A stretch of 64,000 nucleotides of DNA from Agapetus fuscipes (GCA_951799405.1 OX637362.1:8820703-8884702); one strand, 5' to 3'; positions 1 to 10,261 are shown, numbered from the stretch's first letter. The notes: generated by a model from the letters alone, not told the origin. A program made the numbers and translations.

Positions 1-269
1 GACTTTAAGAAGGACTTTCAGACTTTATTGAAGCATTTTCCTAGCTATTATTTAATTCAGATGAAATAAATGCAGTGTAACCAAATGAAGATGTGTGAGG
101 GACTAAAAAAAGAGGTTTACGTCCGTTAATTTACACAAAGTAATTAAAAGACACGTAAAAAAAATAGCAAAACAAAAAAGAGACATACCTAATAAACACA
201 TCACAAACATCAGATTAGTTAAGTCAGTAAGTCAGATAAGTAAATCAGATAAGGAATGAAAATGCTTTC
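1..269. other. Edge sequence, nothing recognised
   Basis: AT-rich, no exon or known repeat apart from short iterations of 'agataagtaaatcagataagg' near 230-256. Confidence 0.35.
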
Positions 270-528
270 TATAATCTATAATCTATAATCTATAATCTAA
301 GTTGCAAGGATATATTCATTTAAAGCTCTCAGATGTAAGCCCACAAACCAACAAGTGTAGTTCGCGCTTACAAATGCTGAATGTGTACTTACAAATAAAA
401 TCCAAACCTCAAATGAACATAAGCCCCACAACTTTTGCCGACCTTCCCTGAAACAGGGGTGACATTGGCAAAGTGAACCATTTTTTACAGTATGGGTGGT
501 CAGCCTCATACCAACCTATAAGTCAAGG
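270..528 (-). repeat. 245-bp repeat, full-length copy
   Basis: Minus orientation with four TATAATC tail iterations (270-298) and the end 'ataagtcaagg'. Best copy for defining the family's tail. Confidence 0.82.
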
Positions 529-841
529 AATTAACTTTGATTAACAAAAATAATTGCGTTTATTCATCAACTAGCAGTACCCGGCGTGTTTCACTACGCC
601 ATTTGGGCATGTGGTATCAATTTTTTTCTACAGATAAAAGAGGAAACAACAGGATCAAAAAAAAAAGTGTGCTAATCAGAATCAAGCTTCACACAATTTA
701 TCTCAAGGTTAATCTTCACGTTTTCTAAAAAAAAAGGTCTAGGTACAACTGTTAAGCAGCAGAGCCAAGCATATGAAAAATCGATTGCGGCGCTCCATTT
801 ATATTTAAGATAAAAAAATCGGCTATGTAACGTCACTCATC

Positions 842-1092
842 TAATCTATTCTAAGTTGCATGGATATAATTGTTACATTTGGAATTCACATTAAGTGCAT
901 GCCCACAAGCAGACACGTATAAGTTCACACTTGCACATTCTGCGTGTGAACCTACAACATAAAAACCCAAATCTCAAATGAACATACACCCTGCAACTCT
1001 TTGCTGACCTTCCCTGAAACAGGGGTGACATTGGCAGAGTGAACCATTTTCTATTTATAGTAAGTTGGTCAGATGCATATTGACCTATACAA
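842..1092 (-). repeat. 245-bp repeat, diverged copy
   Basis: Minus orientation from 'taatctattctaagttgc' to 'tattgacctat'; the CCTTGAC end is lost. Confidence 0.7.
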
Positions 1093-1903
1093 GAAAACAA
1101 TATAAACAATAAATTAAATTTTATAATCATACAATTAAAGAACTAATCTATAAAATTCACTATACTCTTTGAGCAAAGTGAAGAAATAAATGTATTCCAA
1201 ACAATCAGGAATATTTTTCAATGTAACCGCACTGTGAAACGTATGCAGTTGGGGAAAATGTTTCATACAATATGATGCACTTAAGTGTTTTTTCAACTAT
1301 CTCCATAAAAGTGTTTAATTTATGTTGAATTTTTGACTCCCTGTCCTGTCTTTATCCCGGCCAAGTGAATTCACATTTTTTCCCCACATTTAAAATGTGC
1401 TCTATCCATTATTTCAATAAGTGAAAGTTTTAGGTAGTGCACACGGAACATTTTCTATTGACAACAAAATTGTAAGTCGCTCGGCCGGGTTAGGTAAAAG
1501 GCAAACATTTCTTGGCTGCTTTGGACCATTGTCACATAGAAGAAAGACGTTTAACCGCCGAGAAAAAAACGATCTTTAAATTTGTCGTGAGTATATAATT
1601 TTACAGAAATGCGTTTTTTGAAAAAACAACTATATTATGTATATTTTAATTAAAAGTATGTTTCAATAAAAGGTTTTAATAATAATAATATATTTCAATA
1701 TGGTCTTCTAGTTGTGACCTACGAACTTTCGTTTATCGTATTTTTTATAAGTGCGGGATATAAAAGCTTTCTTACATTTCTAAAATTCAACTTGGAATAC
1801 TTGAATAACATTTTTTAATTTGGAACTTTTGTCTAGGCCAGGGGTCGGCAACATTTTGAGTCGGAAGAGCCAAAAATTACAATTTACAAATTTCAAAGTT
1901 TTT
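1093..1903. other. Spacer, nothing recognised
   Basis: AT-rich with no exon. The stretch 1820-1900 and 2330-2400 ('gtcggcaacattttgagtcggaagagcc' / 'agccgcatgtggctggtgagccgcaggttg') look like two ends of an older element split by the repeat copy at 1904-2140. Confidence 0.35.
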
Positions 1904-2140
1904 CCTTGACTTATAGGTTGGTATGAGGCTGACCACCCATACTGTAAAAAATGGTTCACTTTGCCAATGTCACCCCTGTTTCAGGGAAGGTCGGCAAGAG
2001 TTGCAGGGCTTATGTTCATTTAAGATTGGGTTTTTATATTGTAGTTCCACATGCGGTATGTGTGAGCGCGAAATTATGCGTGTCTGCTTATGGGAATGCA
2101 TTTGATGTGAATCTCAAATGATACATATCTTATTTTGGAT
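1904..2140 (+). repeat. 245-bp repeat, full-length copy
   Basis: From CCTTGACTTATAGG to 'atacatatcttattttgg'; tail partly lost. Probably inserted into the older element noted at 1820-2400. Confidence 0.75.
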
Positions 2141-2430
2141 TTGGATTTGTAAAGAGCCACAAATGTTTTTTTGCCAACAATAAATAGCTTCGATGGGGCG
2201 GGGGGAGGGTGGGGAGTGAAAAGCGAGTACAAGTAGCGGAGAGATCGTTAATCGATTCAGAACGATTTAGTTTTTTTCGATCAGAAGTATAATTCTGTGT
2301 TTTTTTATATTTGCGTATGAAGCTAAAGAGCCGTAACTTCACACCTAAAGAGCCGCATGTGGCTGGTGAGCCGCAGGTTGCTTACCCCTAACCAAACCGA
2401 TATCGATCCACCATATTTGTAAAAAGTCCG

Positions 2431-2650
2431 GTCTATAGCTTAGTTGGTAGAGTAACTGCATTCCATGCCGAGATCTCGAGTTAGAATCCCACTGAAGTTG
2501 TCAGAAATTATTTCTCGTTTCAGTGTTTATTTCTAACCCAAAATAAAATACCGGCAAGGCTTACTCAGCCTTCATAAGAAATGAGTGTCAAGCCACTCAG
2601 GAGCTGAATAACATCCATTTCAAGTTGGCGTAAAGTAAAAGTTACTGGGT
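2431..2650 (+). mobile_element. SINE-B (tRNA-derived), head and body
   Basis: GGTCTATAGCTTAGTTGGTAGAG (A box near 2436) and a weak B box (GAGTTAGAATCCC, 2478-2490), then 'ctcgtttcagtgtttatt', 'aaaataaaataccggcaaggc' and 'aagccactcaggagctg'. Forward orientation. Not a functional tRNA: stems and B box are degraded. Confidence 0.7.
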
Positions 2651-3720
2651 TGTTCATTTTAGATTTGGATTTTAAATTATGAGTAGGTACACATGCAGCA
2701 TTTGTAAGCGTGAACTTATATGTGTCTACTTGTGAGCATGCATTTTATATGAATCTTTAATATAAATGTATATTTGCAACTAAGATTATGTATTGTAGTT
2801 GAATATAATGGTCTTCTTCTATTGGGTGGTTTCAAAATTTACCAACCTCGTTGCTGAAATATTGAGAATTGAGAACCATTTTTTATTTGATCACCATCAA
2901 ACTTCACAGGATTCATTCTAAAAATATGTTACATGTTTCCTGAAAATTTCGTCAAAATCGGATGAGCGGTTTATGAGTATAGGGAACATACATACATACA
3001 TACATACATACATACATACATACATACATACATACATACATACATACATACATACATACACACATCCTTCTTTATAGATATAGATAGATAGATTGCATTC
3101 CATGCCGAGATCTCGAGTTAGAATCCCACCGAAGTTGTCAGAAATTATTTCCCGTTTCAGTGTTTATTTTAAACCCAAAATAAAATACCGGCAAGGCTTA
3201 CTCAGCCTTCATAAGAAATGAGTGTCAAGCCACTCAGGAGCTGAATAACATCCATTTCAAGTTGGCGTTAAGTAAAAGTTACTGGGTTGTTCATTTTAGA
3301 TTTGGATTTTAAATTATGAGTGGGTACACATGCAGCATTTGTAAGCGTGAACTTACATGTGTCTACTTGTGAGCATGCATTTTATATGAATCTTTAATAT
3401 AAATGTATATTTGCAACTAAGATTATGTATTGTAGTTGAATATAATGGTCTTCTTCTATTGGGTGGTTTCAAAATTTACCGACCTCGTTGCAGAAATATC
3501 GAGAATTGAGAACCACTGTTTATTTGATCACCATCAAACTTCACAGGATTCGTTCTAAGAATATGTTACATGTTTCCTGAAAATTTCGTCAAAATCGGAT
3601 GAGCGGTTTATGAGTCTATAGGGGACATACATACATACATACATACATACATACATACATACATACATACATACATACATACATACATACACACATCCTT
3701 CTTTATAGATATAGATAGAT
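2461..3720 (+). repeat. Two 635-bp tandem copies: SINE-B body, 245-bp-repeat piece, LINE-like tail, CATA microsatellite
   Basis: 2461-3093 and 3097-3720 are >95% identical, each starting ATTCCATGCCGAGATCTCG and ending CACATCCTTCTTTATAGATATAG. Each includes a 245-bp-repeat fragment (2655-2790; 3290-3430), a 'gaaaatttcgtcaaaatcgg...gcggtttatgag' segment typical of LINE 3' ends, and a (CATA)n tract (2987-3062; 3626-3692). Confidence 0.88.
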
Positions 3721-3844
3721 ATACACAAGCAAAGAATACCAAAATAATATCAATTAAAAGAAATATGTGAGACAAAGCACATTAACAATAGTAAGAAATC
3801 AAGTTTAGATATCTGCAAGATTTACAGAATGCAAAATAATTTCA

Positions 3845-4080
3845 TTATATTTTTACATATTTCCCATCTCTAGTAACATGGTATCTTGGAGGTGGATGGT
3901 TGTGAATGTTGGTCATCTTAACGACTCTATCGTCTCTGACACTGACAGCAGCCTTGCAGGTGCGAAACGTAGAGCAGATCCAATACGAAGAACCGGAGGG
4001 GTTAGTTCTGTTTATGCCATATGTGTACTGATTACACATGAGCAATCTATTCCCAGGTTTTGGAGAAGGAAGAAATACGA
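3845..4080 (-). CDS. mod(mdg4): FLYWCH alternative terminal exon F1
   Basis: Terminal exon giving a 78-residue C-terminus counting the split first codon. A TTTCAG acceptor abuts 4080, the exon begins TC then GTA, and TAA is at 3845-3847. It opens with the array's shared lead (hydrophobic-F-L-P-S...PG...LLM) and then the finger: aromatic Y19/Y21, W34, C36, C42, H60, H62, followed by PPP and the tail RYHVTRDGKYVKI. FLYWCH fingers bind zinc through Cys2His2; in mod(mdg4) products they set isoform-specific protein contacts and chromatin targeting in the nucleus, while the shared N-terminus supplies BTB oligomerisation. It is the last exon of the array in transcription order. F2 is its closest relative, and similarity continues into the 3' flank. 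A CCAAT-containing GC-rich patch lies about 220 bp upstream. Confidence 0.85.
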
Positions 4081-4285
4081 CTGAAAATAATAATTAGCAT
4101 GTTACAAATATGTTTAACATTAAAACATAGACATATTATGAAATAATAATCTACAGTGTCTCAGCTTGCAGAAGTATTATTGAAAAAAACGGAATTAAAA
4201 TATTTTCGAATAATTAATACATTGAGACGCCAATGATTTCTATAAATGGTACGCCATCAGGAGCTACAAAAATGACCACTTACGG

Positions 4286-4342
4286 TTTAGTGCGCTCTGA
4301 TTGGCCGGCGTTGTGATGCGGCGAAAAGGGAGCGTGGAAAAA
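4286..4342. promoter_or_regulatory. Promoter-like module P1 (CCAAT, GC-rich)
   Basis: A locally GC-rich patch with an inverted CCAAT box (ATTGG at 4300-4304) followed by GCCGGCG and GGGAGCGTGG. It lies about 220 bp upstream of the F1 acceptor on the transcribed strand. It resembles the other CCAAT modules in this window but lacks the GCGCATGCG element. Promoter function is inference from composition and position. Confidence 0.3.
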
Positions 4343-4429
4343 AATAATAAAAGCAGGCGAACAGTCTGTCAAACATTAGTTCGTAGCAAATCTCCGAGAT
4401 ATCAAGATCTCAGAGCATTTTTCCAAAAA

Positions 4430-4918
4430 TCAATTTAAATAAAGAATGATGATCAATGTTTTTAGAAAACATTCCCTGATGAATATCAATGACTTGTTCT
4501 GCATCCACTTTTGAAGTCTAAGAAAAACTTGCAGGGACATCATCTTGCACTTCCAGATTTTTTTTCCAGGCAACTTCAACAACCATATAATCAGGCACAT
4601 TCCATCCCGACAAATGTTAATTTGCAAATTGAAAAACCCAAGACAAAAACATGCTGTATAAGCCCCCAAGTCTTGGACTTAGCCACCCGGAGTGAAGAAT
4701 TCCAAATCTATGGGTATATTTTGCGGAGCTCTCAAGACGCAACTTTTTAAAAAGTCTTATCCGTGATCGGAGAGGGCCCTGAGGTGTGACACACACAAAA
4801 TCGACCTGTTTTTTCTTGAGATCCACTATTTCCACAGTTTTTCCTCAGGAAGGGGTTCCGATACTTAAACTACCAAATACCAAAACCAAATACTAAAAAC
4901 CAAACTAGGTTGTCTCAC
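4430..4918 (-). other. Possible 3' continuation of the exon at 4919-5405
   Basis: Downstream of the splice-donor-like site at 4917-4918, the minus strand holds short open stretches at 4617-4835 and 4430-4669 in different frames. Neither matches a family I know and each would need splicing or frameshifts to join the exon above. They could be last exon(s) of a nested gene, its decayed remainder, or untranslated sequence. A short stretch near 4775-4800 resembles the 3' end of the SINE-A family. Confidence 0.2.
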
Positions 4919-5405
4919 CTTTTGTGAGGCCTTTTGCAGTGGCGGCCTCTCTTACTTACTGCTGGAGACGTATCTCCGGCAAGTACTTTCATTCTCAGAA
5001 CATCTATTTTACCTCTACCTACTTGGTAAATGGATTGTAAGGCGTGTTTGCAAACTCGTTCACAGTTTCCTTGAATAGAAACCGAGTATGCTACGCTGCA
5101 GGATCGTTTGTTTTTGGTGGTCCTGGTTGGATTTTTAATGTTCATTGAGTTCAGTAACAAAGTCGATTGAGCAACTGAATCCAAAGAATAAAACTCTTCA
5201 AAGAGTCTTTGCCTGACTTTAGCATTAAATCTTGTACTACATTTCAATCTGCAGTCACCAGCACAAAGATCTTCTTGCAGTTTAGGTGTTTTGGCAGGTA
5301 CCAGGTTTTTTTTATAATTAATGTAAGAATCGCCTCTCGTCCTAGAATCCCTTGCTATTTCTCTTGCTCGCCCCATTTTAGATCTGTTTCTAACATTATT
5401 TGTTT
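4919..5405 (-). CDS. Non-FLYWCH exon encoding a basic, Cys-containing domain
   Basis: The frame is open from a TTTCAG acceptor abutting 5405 to a TGA at 4915-4917 (162 codons plus a split one). The acceptor has the same phase as the FLYWCH exons (two bases, AA, then ACA). The product has a basic start (RSKMGRAREIARDSR), then a RGDSYINYKK segment, a C-x3-C-x3-C cluster (CAGDCRLKC), an aromatic and acidic helix-like stretch (RQRLFEEFYSLDS) and a K/R-rich end. This order recalls the N-terminus of a family of uncharacterised, transposase-associated proteins abundant in insect genomes, recognised from memory only. AAG/GTGAGA at 4914-4921 overlaps the stop, so it may be an internal exon. An internal ATG at 5376 would also allow independent translation. 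Confidence 0.5.
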
Positions 5406-6149
5406 CTGAAAATAATACACACAGTTATTATCATGATTTTTAATGTTAAATAATGGAAATGTAACTGTATGCAAAGATTGAACAAAAAAGTAATATATTA
5501 CTTAAATGAATAGTATTAGAAATCCTAATAGTATTACAAGGTTTTCTGGGAATGTTAAAAAATAAAAATAAAAACAATGGCAAAGGAGTTTTCTAACTTA
5601 TTTATTTTATTTCAAATAAAATGAGCTGCTTTAAAAAAATATCTGTAGATAAAAAAAAACTATTTTACATCAACTACATCATGACTGGTCAATCATTATG
5701 ATCTAAGTTGCATGAATATATTAACATTCACATTTCATTAACATGTTAATCTAATTAATACCTCATGTACGCCCACAAGCAAATACGTGAAAATAATATT
5801 ATTTTGGACACTTCTTTTTTAAGTGGATGAGAGTATTCAAACACTTAAATTAACTGATTTTTATATTTTTTTAGAAACAAAATTCTAATTAAACAATGTT
5901 TCAACACAGTGTTTCATTAGAAATTTTAATTTGAACACAGTCAATACACAAACCATAAAAAGTATACTTAAATTAAATTTTATTCATTTTTTTGCTCAAA
6001 CGCTTAAATTCTAACACAGATGTCAGGAATAAGTTCAAAGTTGTATGACGTCTATATTTGACAGCCGCACTGTATGAAAGTTTACACTTGACGCTTATAC
6101 GTGTCACCCGCAGATAAAGGGTGAAGTTCGATGGCAACTACCTCTTTAG
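5406..6149. other. Intergenic/intronic, partial repeat only
   Basis: AT-rich sequence. A degraded minus-oriented piece of the 245-bp repeat lies at about 5700-5790 (ends with the 'cgcccacaagcaaatacgtg' block). I see no exon, RNA gene or clear regulatory site in the rest. Confidence 0.4.
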
Positions 6150-6262
6150 CAGGCAGGCTATACTGTTGGTGGGCGTGATCACTGATTAACAACCAATCAC
6201 AGCCCACTACGACCAATGGCGCATGCGTGCTCGTGCAAAGTATCTGACAAGAACACAACTTT
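6150..6262. promoter_or_regulatory. Promoter-like module P2 (GGCGTG-CCAAT-GCGCATGCG)
   Basis: In order: GGTGGGCGTG (6168-6177), ACCAATCACAGCCCAC (from 6192), a second CCAAT (from 6213) and GCGCATGCGTGC (6219-6230), then TATCTGACAAGAACACAAC. The last box matches the palindromic core of NRF1/EWG-type sites, the middle one an NF-Y site and the first a GC/KLF box. It is about 75% identical to P3 over ~100 bp. It lies 80 bp beyond the 3' end of F2 and ~750 bp upstream of the exon at 4919-5405. Promoter role is inferred. Confidence 0.45.
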
Positions 6263-6341
6263 TTTTTCTAAGATACACATAAATAAAAATAAGGAAACTG
6301 AGAACAAATCACCAAGATCTACAGAATACACAATAATTTGT

Positions 6342-6577
6342 TCAGATTTTCACATATTTCCCATCTCTAGTAACATGGTATCTTGGAGGTGGATGGTTGT
6401 GAGTGTTGGTCATCTTAACGACTCTATCGTCCCTAAGACTGACAGCAGCCTTGCAGGTGCGGAGCGTTGAGCAGGTCCAATACGAAGAACCAGATGGGTG
6501 TCTTCTGTTTAAGCCGTATGTGTACAGATTACACATGAGCAATCTGTGTCCAGCTTTTTGAGAAGGTAGAAATACAA
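6342..6577 (-). CDS. mod(mdg4): FLYWCH alternative terminal exon F2
   Basis: A long pyrimidine run ending TTTTAG abuts 6577 and the exon begins TT GTA. The product is 78 residues with W34, C36, C42, H60, H62, and the stop is at 6342. It shares with F1 the block GSSYW.CST.RTCKAAVS and the whole RDDRVVKMTN.HNHPPPRYHVTRDGKYVKI end, so the pair arose by recent duplication of a segment of about 2.5 kb. The exon at 4919-5405 sits between them. The lead reads VFLPSQKAGHRLLM, with A in place of the usual P before G. Confidence 0.85.
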
Positions 6578-7831
6578 CTAAAAAAAAAATTAACAATTGA
6601 AAAGTTACATTAAGTTGAACACGATAACATTAGGTTTAGAGACATTGTGTTATAATAGCTCTGCAGTGTTCTTCCTTGCTACACTAAGTAGAGAAAAATA
6701 CAACCTTCTTCAACATACGTTCATGGGAAACACTGCAGTCACGAGGGCCCGGTAAGACACAGGTGTTCTGAATGAGATTTTGTTGATACAAATTTATTGA
6801 GTCATTTTTACTACAAATATTTTTTTATAGTTTTATATTAATTATAAATTGACATTAACATTTTAGATTCGTACATCGTGTACGCTCACAAGAAAATAGA
6901 TGAATATAATATTTAATAAACACTGCTCTGTAAATTGGATGGGACTTAGTATTCAAACAGTAAAATTCACTATCACACATAACCCATTTAAGTTGTTAAC
7001 ATGCGCGCTGCGCTATACGCCTCCTACACGTGTTGCTTGATCCAAAGTTCGATGGTGACCATGCCTAAGAATCTTCCATACAAACGATATTCACCACAAG
7101 CTTCCTTACAATACCAGTAGATAATGCTTTATTGGTTCTTGTCCACAATAATAGTAGGAAACTACTGTTTGGTATTACCGATATTCCCTTGACAGCCAAA
7201 ATGGCGCCCACAGATAACGCTTGCTTCGCGTGGGGTCGTAAGTTTTTAACCGTTGAATGCTGTTTTTGGCTGTTTTCACAGGCGTTAAATTGTGCAAAAA
7301 GTTATTTGAAAAGAATATAATACTTTGTGCGTGAAAATGGTGTATTGGTGGCCTGGTGCCGGACAACGTATTTCCGTCGTAACCTCAAAAAAAATTCGTT
7401 CACAAATATAAGACAGCTATAAAGTACAAAAAACCTTCATGTTTTTGTTACGTTCCAGCTAAAAAATACTAGTGCCTCTAAATAAACTTTAATTGACATC
7501 AAACTTTCAAAATGATTTACATTATTTTAACCTAATTTGCCAAAACCTTAATTACCTTAATTTAGCTTAAAACCAAAATGTAGTTTGGTGTATTATTTAA
7601 GAATGTATATTTGTGTAAACTTGTATATTTTATTTTAAAATATATAAATTTTTAAAACAAAAAAAAAACTTTTATTTGACATGACCTCACCATTAGTTTC
7701 CTATAATATCAAAAATATTTTAAATATTTTAATATTTAAAAAAAGTGGCTAAGATTCGGGCATTCCCCTTTTTTTTATTCAGTGGGATCTCTATAAACCT
7801 ATAATACTCTGTGATGGTGACTAACTCTTTA
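6578..7831. other. Spacer with a GC-rich, YY1-like patch
   Basis: Mostly AT-rich, with a decayed trace of the 245-bp repeat near 6840-6900. A GC-richer stretch at 6998-7030 (GCGCGCTGCGC) and the AAAATGGCGCC motif at 7199-7209, next to 'attaccgatattcccttgac', are the only notable spots. The latter resembles the interior of the foldback element at 26092-26263. No coding exon recognised. Confidence 0.35.
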
Positions 7832-7945
7832 GCCAGCAGGCTACGCTGTTGGTGAGCGTGGTCAGTGGTTACTGGCCAATCACAGCCCACCTCGATCCGT
7901 GGCGCATGCGTGCTCACGCATGTGTTTTATCTGACAAGAGCACAA
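7832..7945. promoter_or_regulatory. Promoter-like module P3
   Basis: Same order as P2: GGTGAGCGTG (7851-7860), GGCCAATCACAGCCCAC (from 7874) and GCGCATGCGTGC (7902-7913), followed by TATCTGACAAGAGCACAAC. It lies ~260 bp past the end of F3 and 1.25 kb upstream of F2. Conservation with P2 extends to the flanking 'tatctgacaagaacacaac' tail, which suggests common descent of the whole block and not just chance motif co-occurrence. Confidence 0.45.
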
Positions 7946-8206
7946 CTATATTATCTATTTTTCAAAATAATATGCTCTAACTCTCCTTGTTCTCGTCTGA
8001 GATGAAAAAAAACTGATGCCACCTTTGATTATATCGTTAATTTTTTTCTTGTATGAGATTAAGATGTGTTTATTGCGGAGCTCCTTCCTGAGATGCATTA
8101 AACCAGCTGTTTTTCTATCTTATGGTTGGTCGGCCTGGTAGACGCTGGCCGTCTGGTATTACATGTGTTTTCTATTTTTCTGTCTGATTCATACAAAACA
8201 TCACAT

Positions 8207-8442
8207 TTAGATTTTGACATATGTTCCGTCCTTGGTGATGTGGTACTTTGGAGGCGGATGATCGTGGGTATTGCTCGTCTTGATGACGTCATGGCCTCTT
8301 GCACGGACAGTTGCTTTGCAGGTGCTGAGTGTGGAACAGCTCCAGAAAGATATACCGCAAGCGTTAGTTCTGACCATGCTGTAGGTGTACTGATTATACA
8401 TAAGCCTTTTTCTTCCAGGTTTTGTCGATGGTAGGAATATGG
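8207..8442 (-). CDS. mod(mdg4): FLYWCH alternative terminal exon F3
   Basis: TTTTTTTCAG abuts 8442 and the exon begins CC ATA. It encodes 78 residues with W34, C36, C42, H60, H62 and the tail KYHITKDGTYVKI. The finger reads FWSCSTLSTCKAT and the H-x-H is HDH, not the common HNH. Its closest relatives are the neighbours F4 and F6 (TNACG/TNAFG and STLSTC blocks), consistent with local tandem duplication. Confidence 0.84.
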
Positions 8443-8654
8443 CTGAAAAAAAATAATCAGATTAGTTTCATACTTTTTTTATTACTTGCAACTCAAACCC
8501 TCCTCGTACCCGTATGTATGTGTCAGAAGGACCCACAGCACATTGATGCCCATGTAAAGCTATATATTTTCTCAAGTGGCGAAAGGCCTTCCCGTGAAGT
8601 GAAAGCAACGGCACGACAAAACAAGAACCTCTAGGTCAGAGGCGTGCCCATGAC

Positions 8655-8830
8655 TCTAAAAGTAAATGGTTCGATGTTACTGAAGCTAATAGCATACTGC
8701 AACTGTCACCATTCCGCTAGGGATGTCAAGAGCTTGCCTCCATTTTTCCCCTATCCTTTCATATCTCTTTCGATTCATTCAAATCCATCGCCTTTTTAAT
8801 ACATTTCTTTACTGTACATTAATTTTACAA
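8655..8830 (-). mobile_element. LINE 3' fragment (CR1/RTE-like tail)
   Basis: On the minus strand it matches the 3' end of the LINE family best seen at 58345-58860: codons for an ERKKWR...C-R-G-like end followed by the non-coding tail 'ccctagcggaatggtgacag'. It is non-coding and abuts the 245-bp repeat copy at 8833. Confidence 0.5.
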
Positions 8831-8832
8831 TG

Positions 8833-9077
8833 CCTTGACTTATAGGTTGGTATGAGACTGACCACGCATAGTGTAAAATATCTTTCACTTTGCCAATGCC
8901 ACCCCTGTTTCAAGGAGGGTCGGCAAAAGTTGCAGGGGTTATGTTCATTTGAGATTTAGTTTTTATTTGTAAGTACCTACACATGCAGCATTTGTTGTCA
9001 CGAACTTACACGTGTCTGTGAGTAGGCATGCATTCGATTTGAATTTTTATGTAAATATATCTTTGCAACTTAGATTA
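8833..9077 (+). repeat. 245-bp repeat family, full-length copy
   Basis: Runs from CCTTGACTTATAGGTTGGTATG to TTGCAACTTAGATTA. In this orientation every copy in the window starts with CCTTGACTTATAGG and ends at the TTGCA(A/G)CTTAGATT junction, several followed by TTAGAT/TAATCTA iterations. No terminal inverted repeats are evident, so a SINE-like or LINE-3'-derived origin fits better than a DNA transposon. Confidence 0.75.
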
Positions 9078-9084
9078 AAGATAA

Positions 9085-9462
9085 ATGATACACTTTGGAC
9101 TTTATACATCTCATTCTTTCACAATGTCACAAATCTAATGACGCCATATTTTTCTTTTCTTGTCTTTCCTCTTTTTCCTTTCACATTTCCTCTATTATAA
9201 CACATCCATCAATCAATAAAATTCATTTTTTGAACAGGTTCAAATCATCGCATCACATTATTTTGTACCTCTGCAGTCACAACCTCTTTTAACTCGCATT
9301 TCACTTTTACCTTTTCATTCTTAACTCTATTTCTAAGAGATATTGACTTGTTATACTCCTTATCTATATGTTTCATCTCTATTGTGCGTAATGTACGCAC
9401 AATAGAGATAAAACATATAGGTACATGGTATGTACCTACCACAAATCACCATCACTCGTTTG
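9085..9462 (-). mobile_element. LINE C-terminal fragment with internal palindrome
   Basis: Minus strand, same LINE as 58345-58860: relics of the 'KVKVQKNVMRWFGHVERM' block (9245-9300) and the upstream region. It is broken by stops and carries a near-perfect palindrome at 9364-9420. The 53-bp minisatellite continues from its upstream part. Confidence 0.5.
9364..9420. repeat. Near-perfect 57-bp palindrome
   Basis: Two 27-bp arms (CTATATGTTT...TTGTGCGTA and its reverse complement, one mismatch) separated by ATG. It sits in LINE-derived sequence, so it is a foldback duplication of a short LINE stretch rather than a transposon end. Confidence 0.85.
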
Positions 9463-9992
9463 TCCATTCTTCACTCCTATACATCAATGTTTTTATCAAT
9501 ATGCTATTGTGTAACGCCATTCTTCACTCCTATACATCAATGTTTTTATCAATATGCTATTGTGTAACGCCATTCTTCACTCCTATACATCAATGTTTTT
9601 ATCAATATGCTATTGTGTAACGCCATTCTTCACTCCTATACATCAATGTTTTTATCAATATGCTATTGTGTAACGCCATTCTTCACTCCTATACATCAAT
9701 GTTTTTATCAATATGCTATTGTGTAACGCCATTCTTCACTCCTATACATCAATGTTTTTATCAATATGCTATTGTGTAACGCCATTCTTCACTCCTATAC
9801 ATCAATGTTTTTATCAATATGCTATTGTGTAACGCCATTCTTCACTCCTATACATCAATGTTTTTATCAATATGCTATTGTGTAACGCCATTCTTCACTC
9901 CTATACATCAATGTTTTTATCAATATGCTATTGTGTAACGCCATTCTTCACTCCTATACATCAATGTTTTTATCAATATGCTATTGTGTAAC
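9463..9992. repeat. 53-bp minisatellite, 10 units
   Basis: Ten near-identical head-to-tail 53-bp units beginning GCCATTCTTCACTCCTATAC, with no unique sequence between units. The unit is part of the LINE reverse-transcriptase C-terminal region: on the minus strand it corresponds to the MAVHN...L.TLMY block of the fragment at 58572-58853. It is therefore an amplification inside a dead LINE. Confidence 0.9.
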
Positions 9993-10140
9993 GCCATTTT
10001 CGAATCCATCGAAAGACAATTGTGTCTTGCGATTCTTCGTATCGCGCCTACGCTCATGCTTCCCCTTACACACAATTCTTAATTACTCTCGTCATTTTTC
10101 GATTCTTTTCAGGCCTACTTCTTTCTATGGCAGTTTAAAT
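9993..10140 (-). mobile_element. LINE remnant flanking the minisatellite
   Basis: Short sequence continuing from the last minisatellite unit with no open frame. Taken as the upstream part of the same minus-oriented LINE fragment; support is positional only. Confidence 0.3.
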
Positions 10141-10261
10141 ATATAATACTTTATCTAAATAAAGCCATTTCCCTTTTACAACATGGGTTCCTAAACAAAC
10201 TAAACAAGTCTACTTCAGCCAATCTAATGTTAGGTATACTTTAGAAATAGCTTGTCAGCGG

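Noticed and set aside
2436..2500. tRNA-like sequence with A and B boxes
   Set aside because: The B box is degenerate, stems do not pair well and the sequence continues into a repeated SINE-B body; tRNA-derived SINE rather than a tRNA gene.
8126..8434. Plus-strand open frames running antisense through FLYWCH exons (here F3; also F1, F14, F17, F22, F33)
   Set aside because: A consequence of the codon pattern of the exons; no splice signals or family match on the plus strand.
9463..9992. Regular repeats that could suggest a CRISPR array
   Set aside because: Units are directly adjacent with no spacers, and the DNA is eukaryotic; it is a minisatellite within a LINE.
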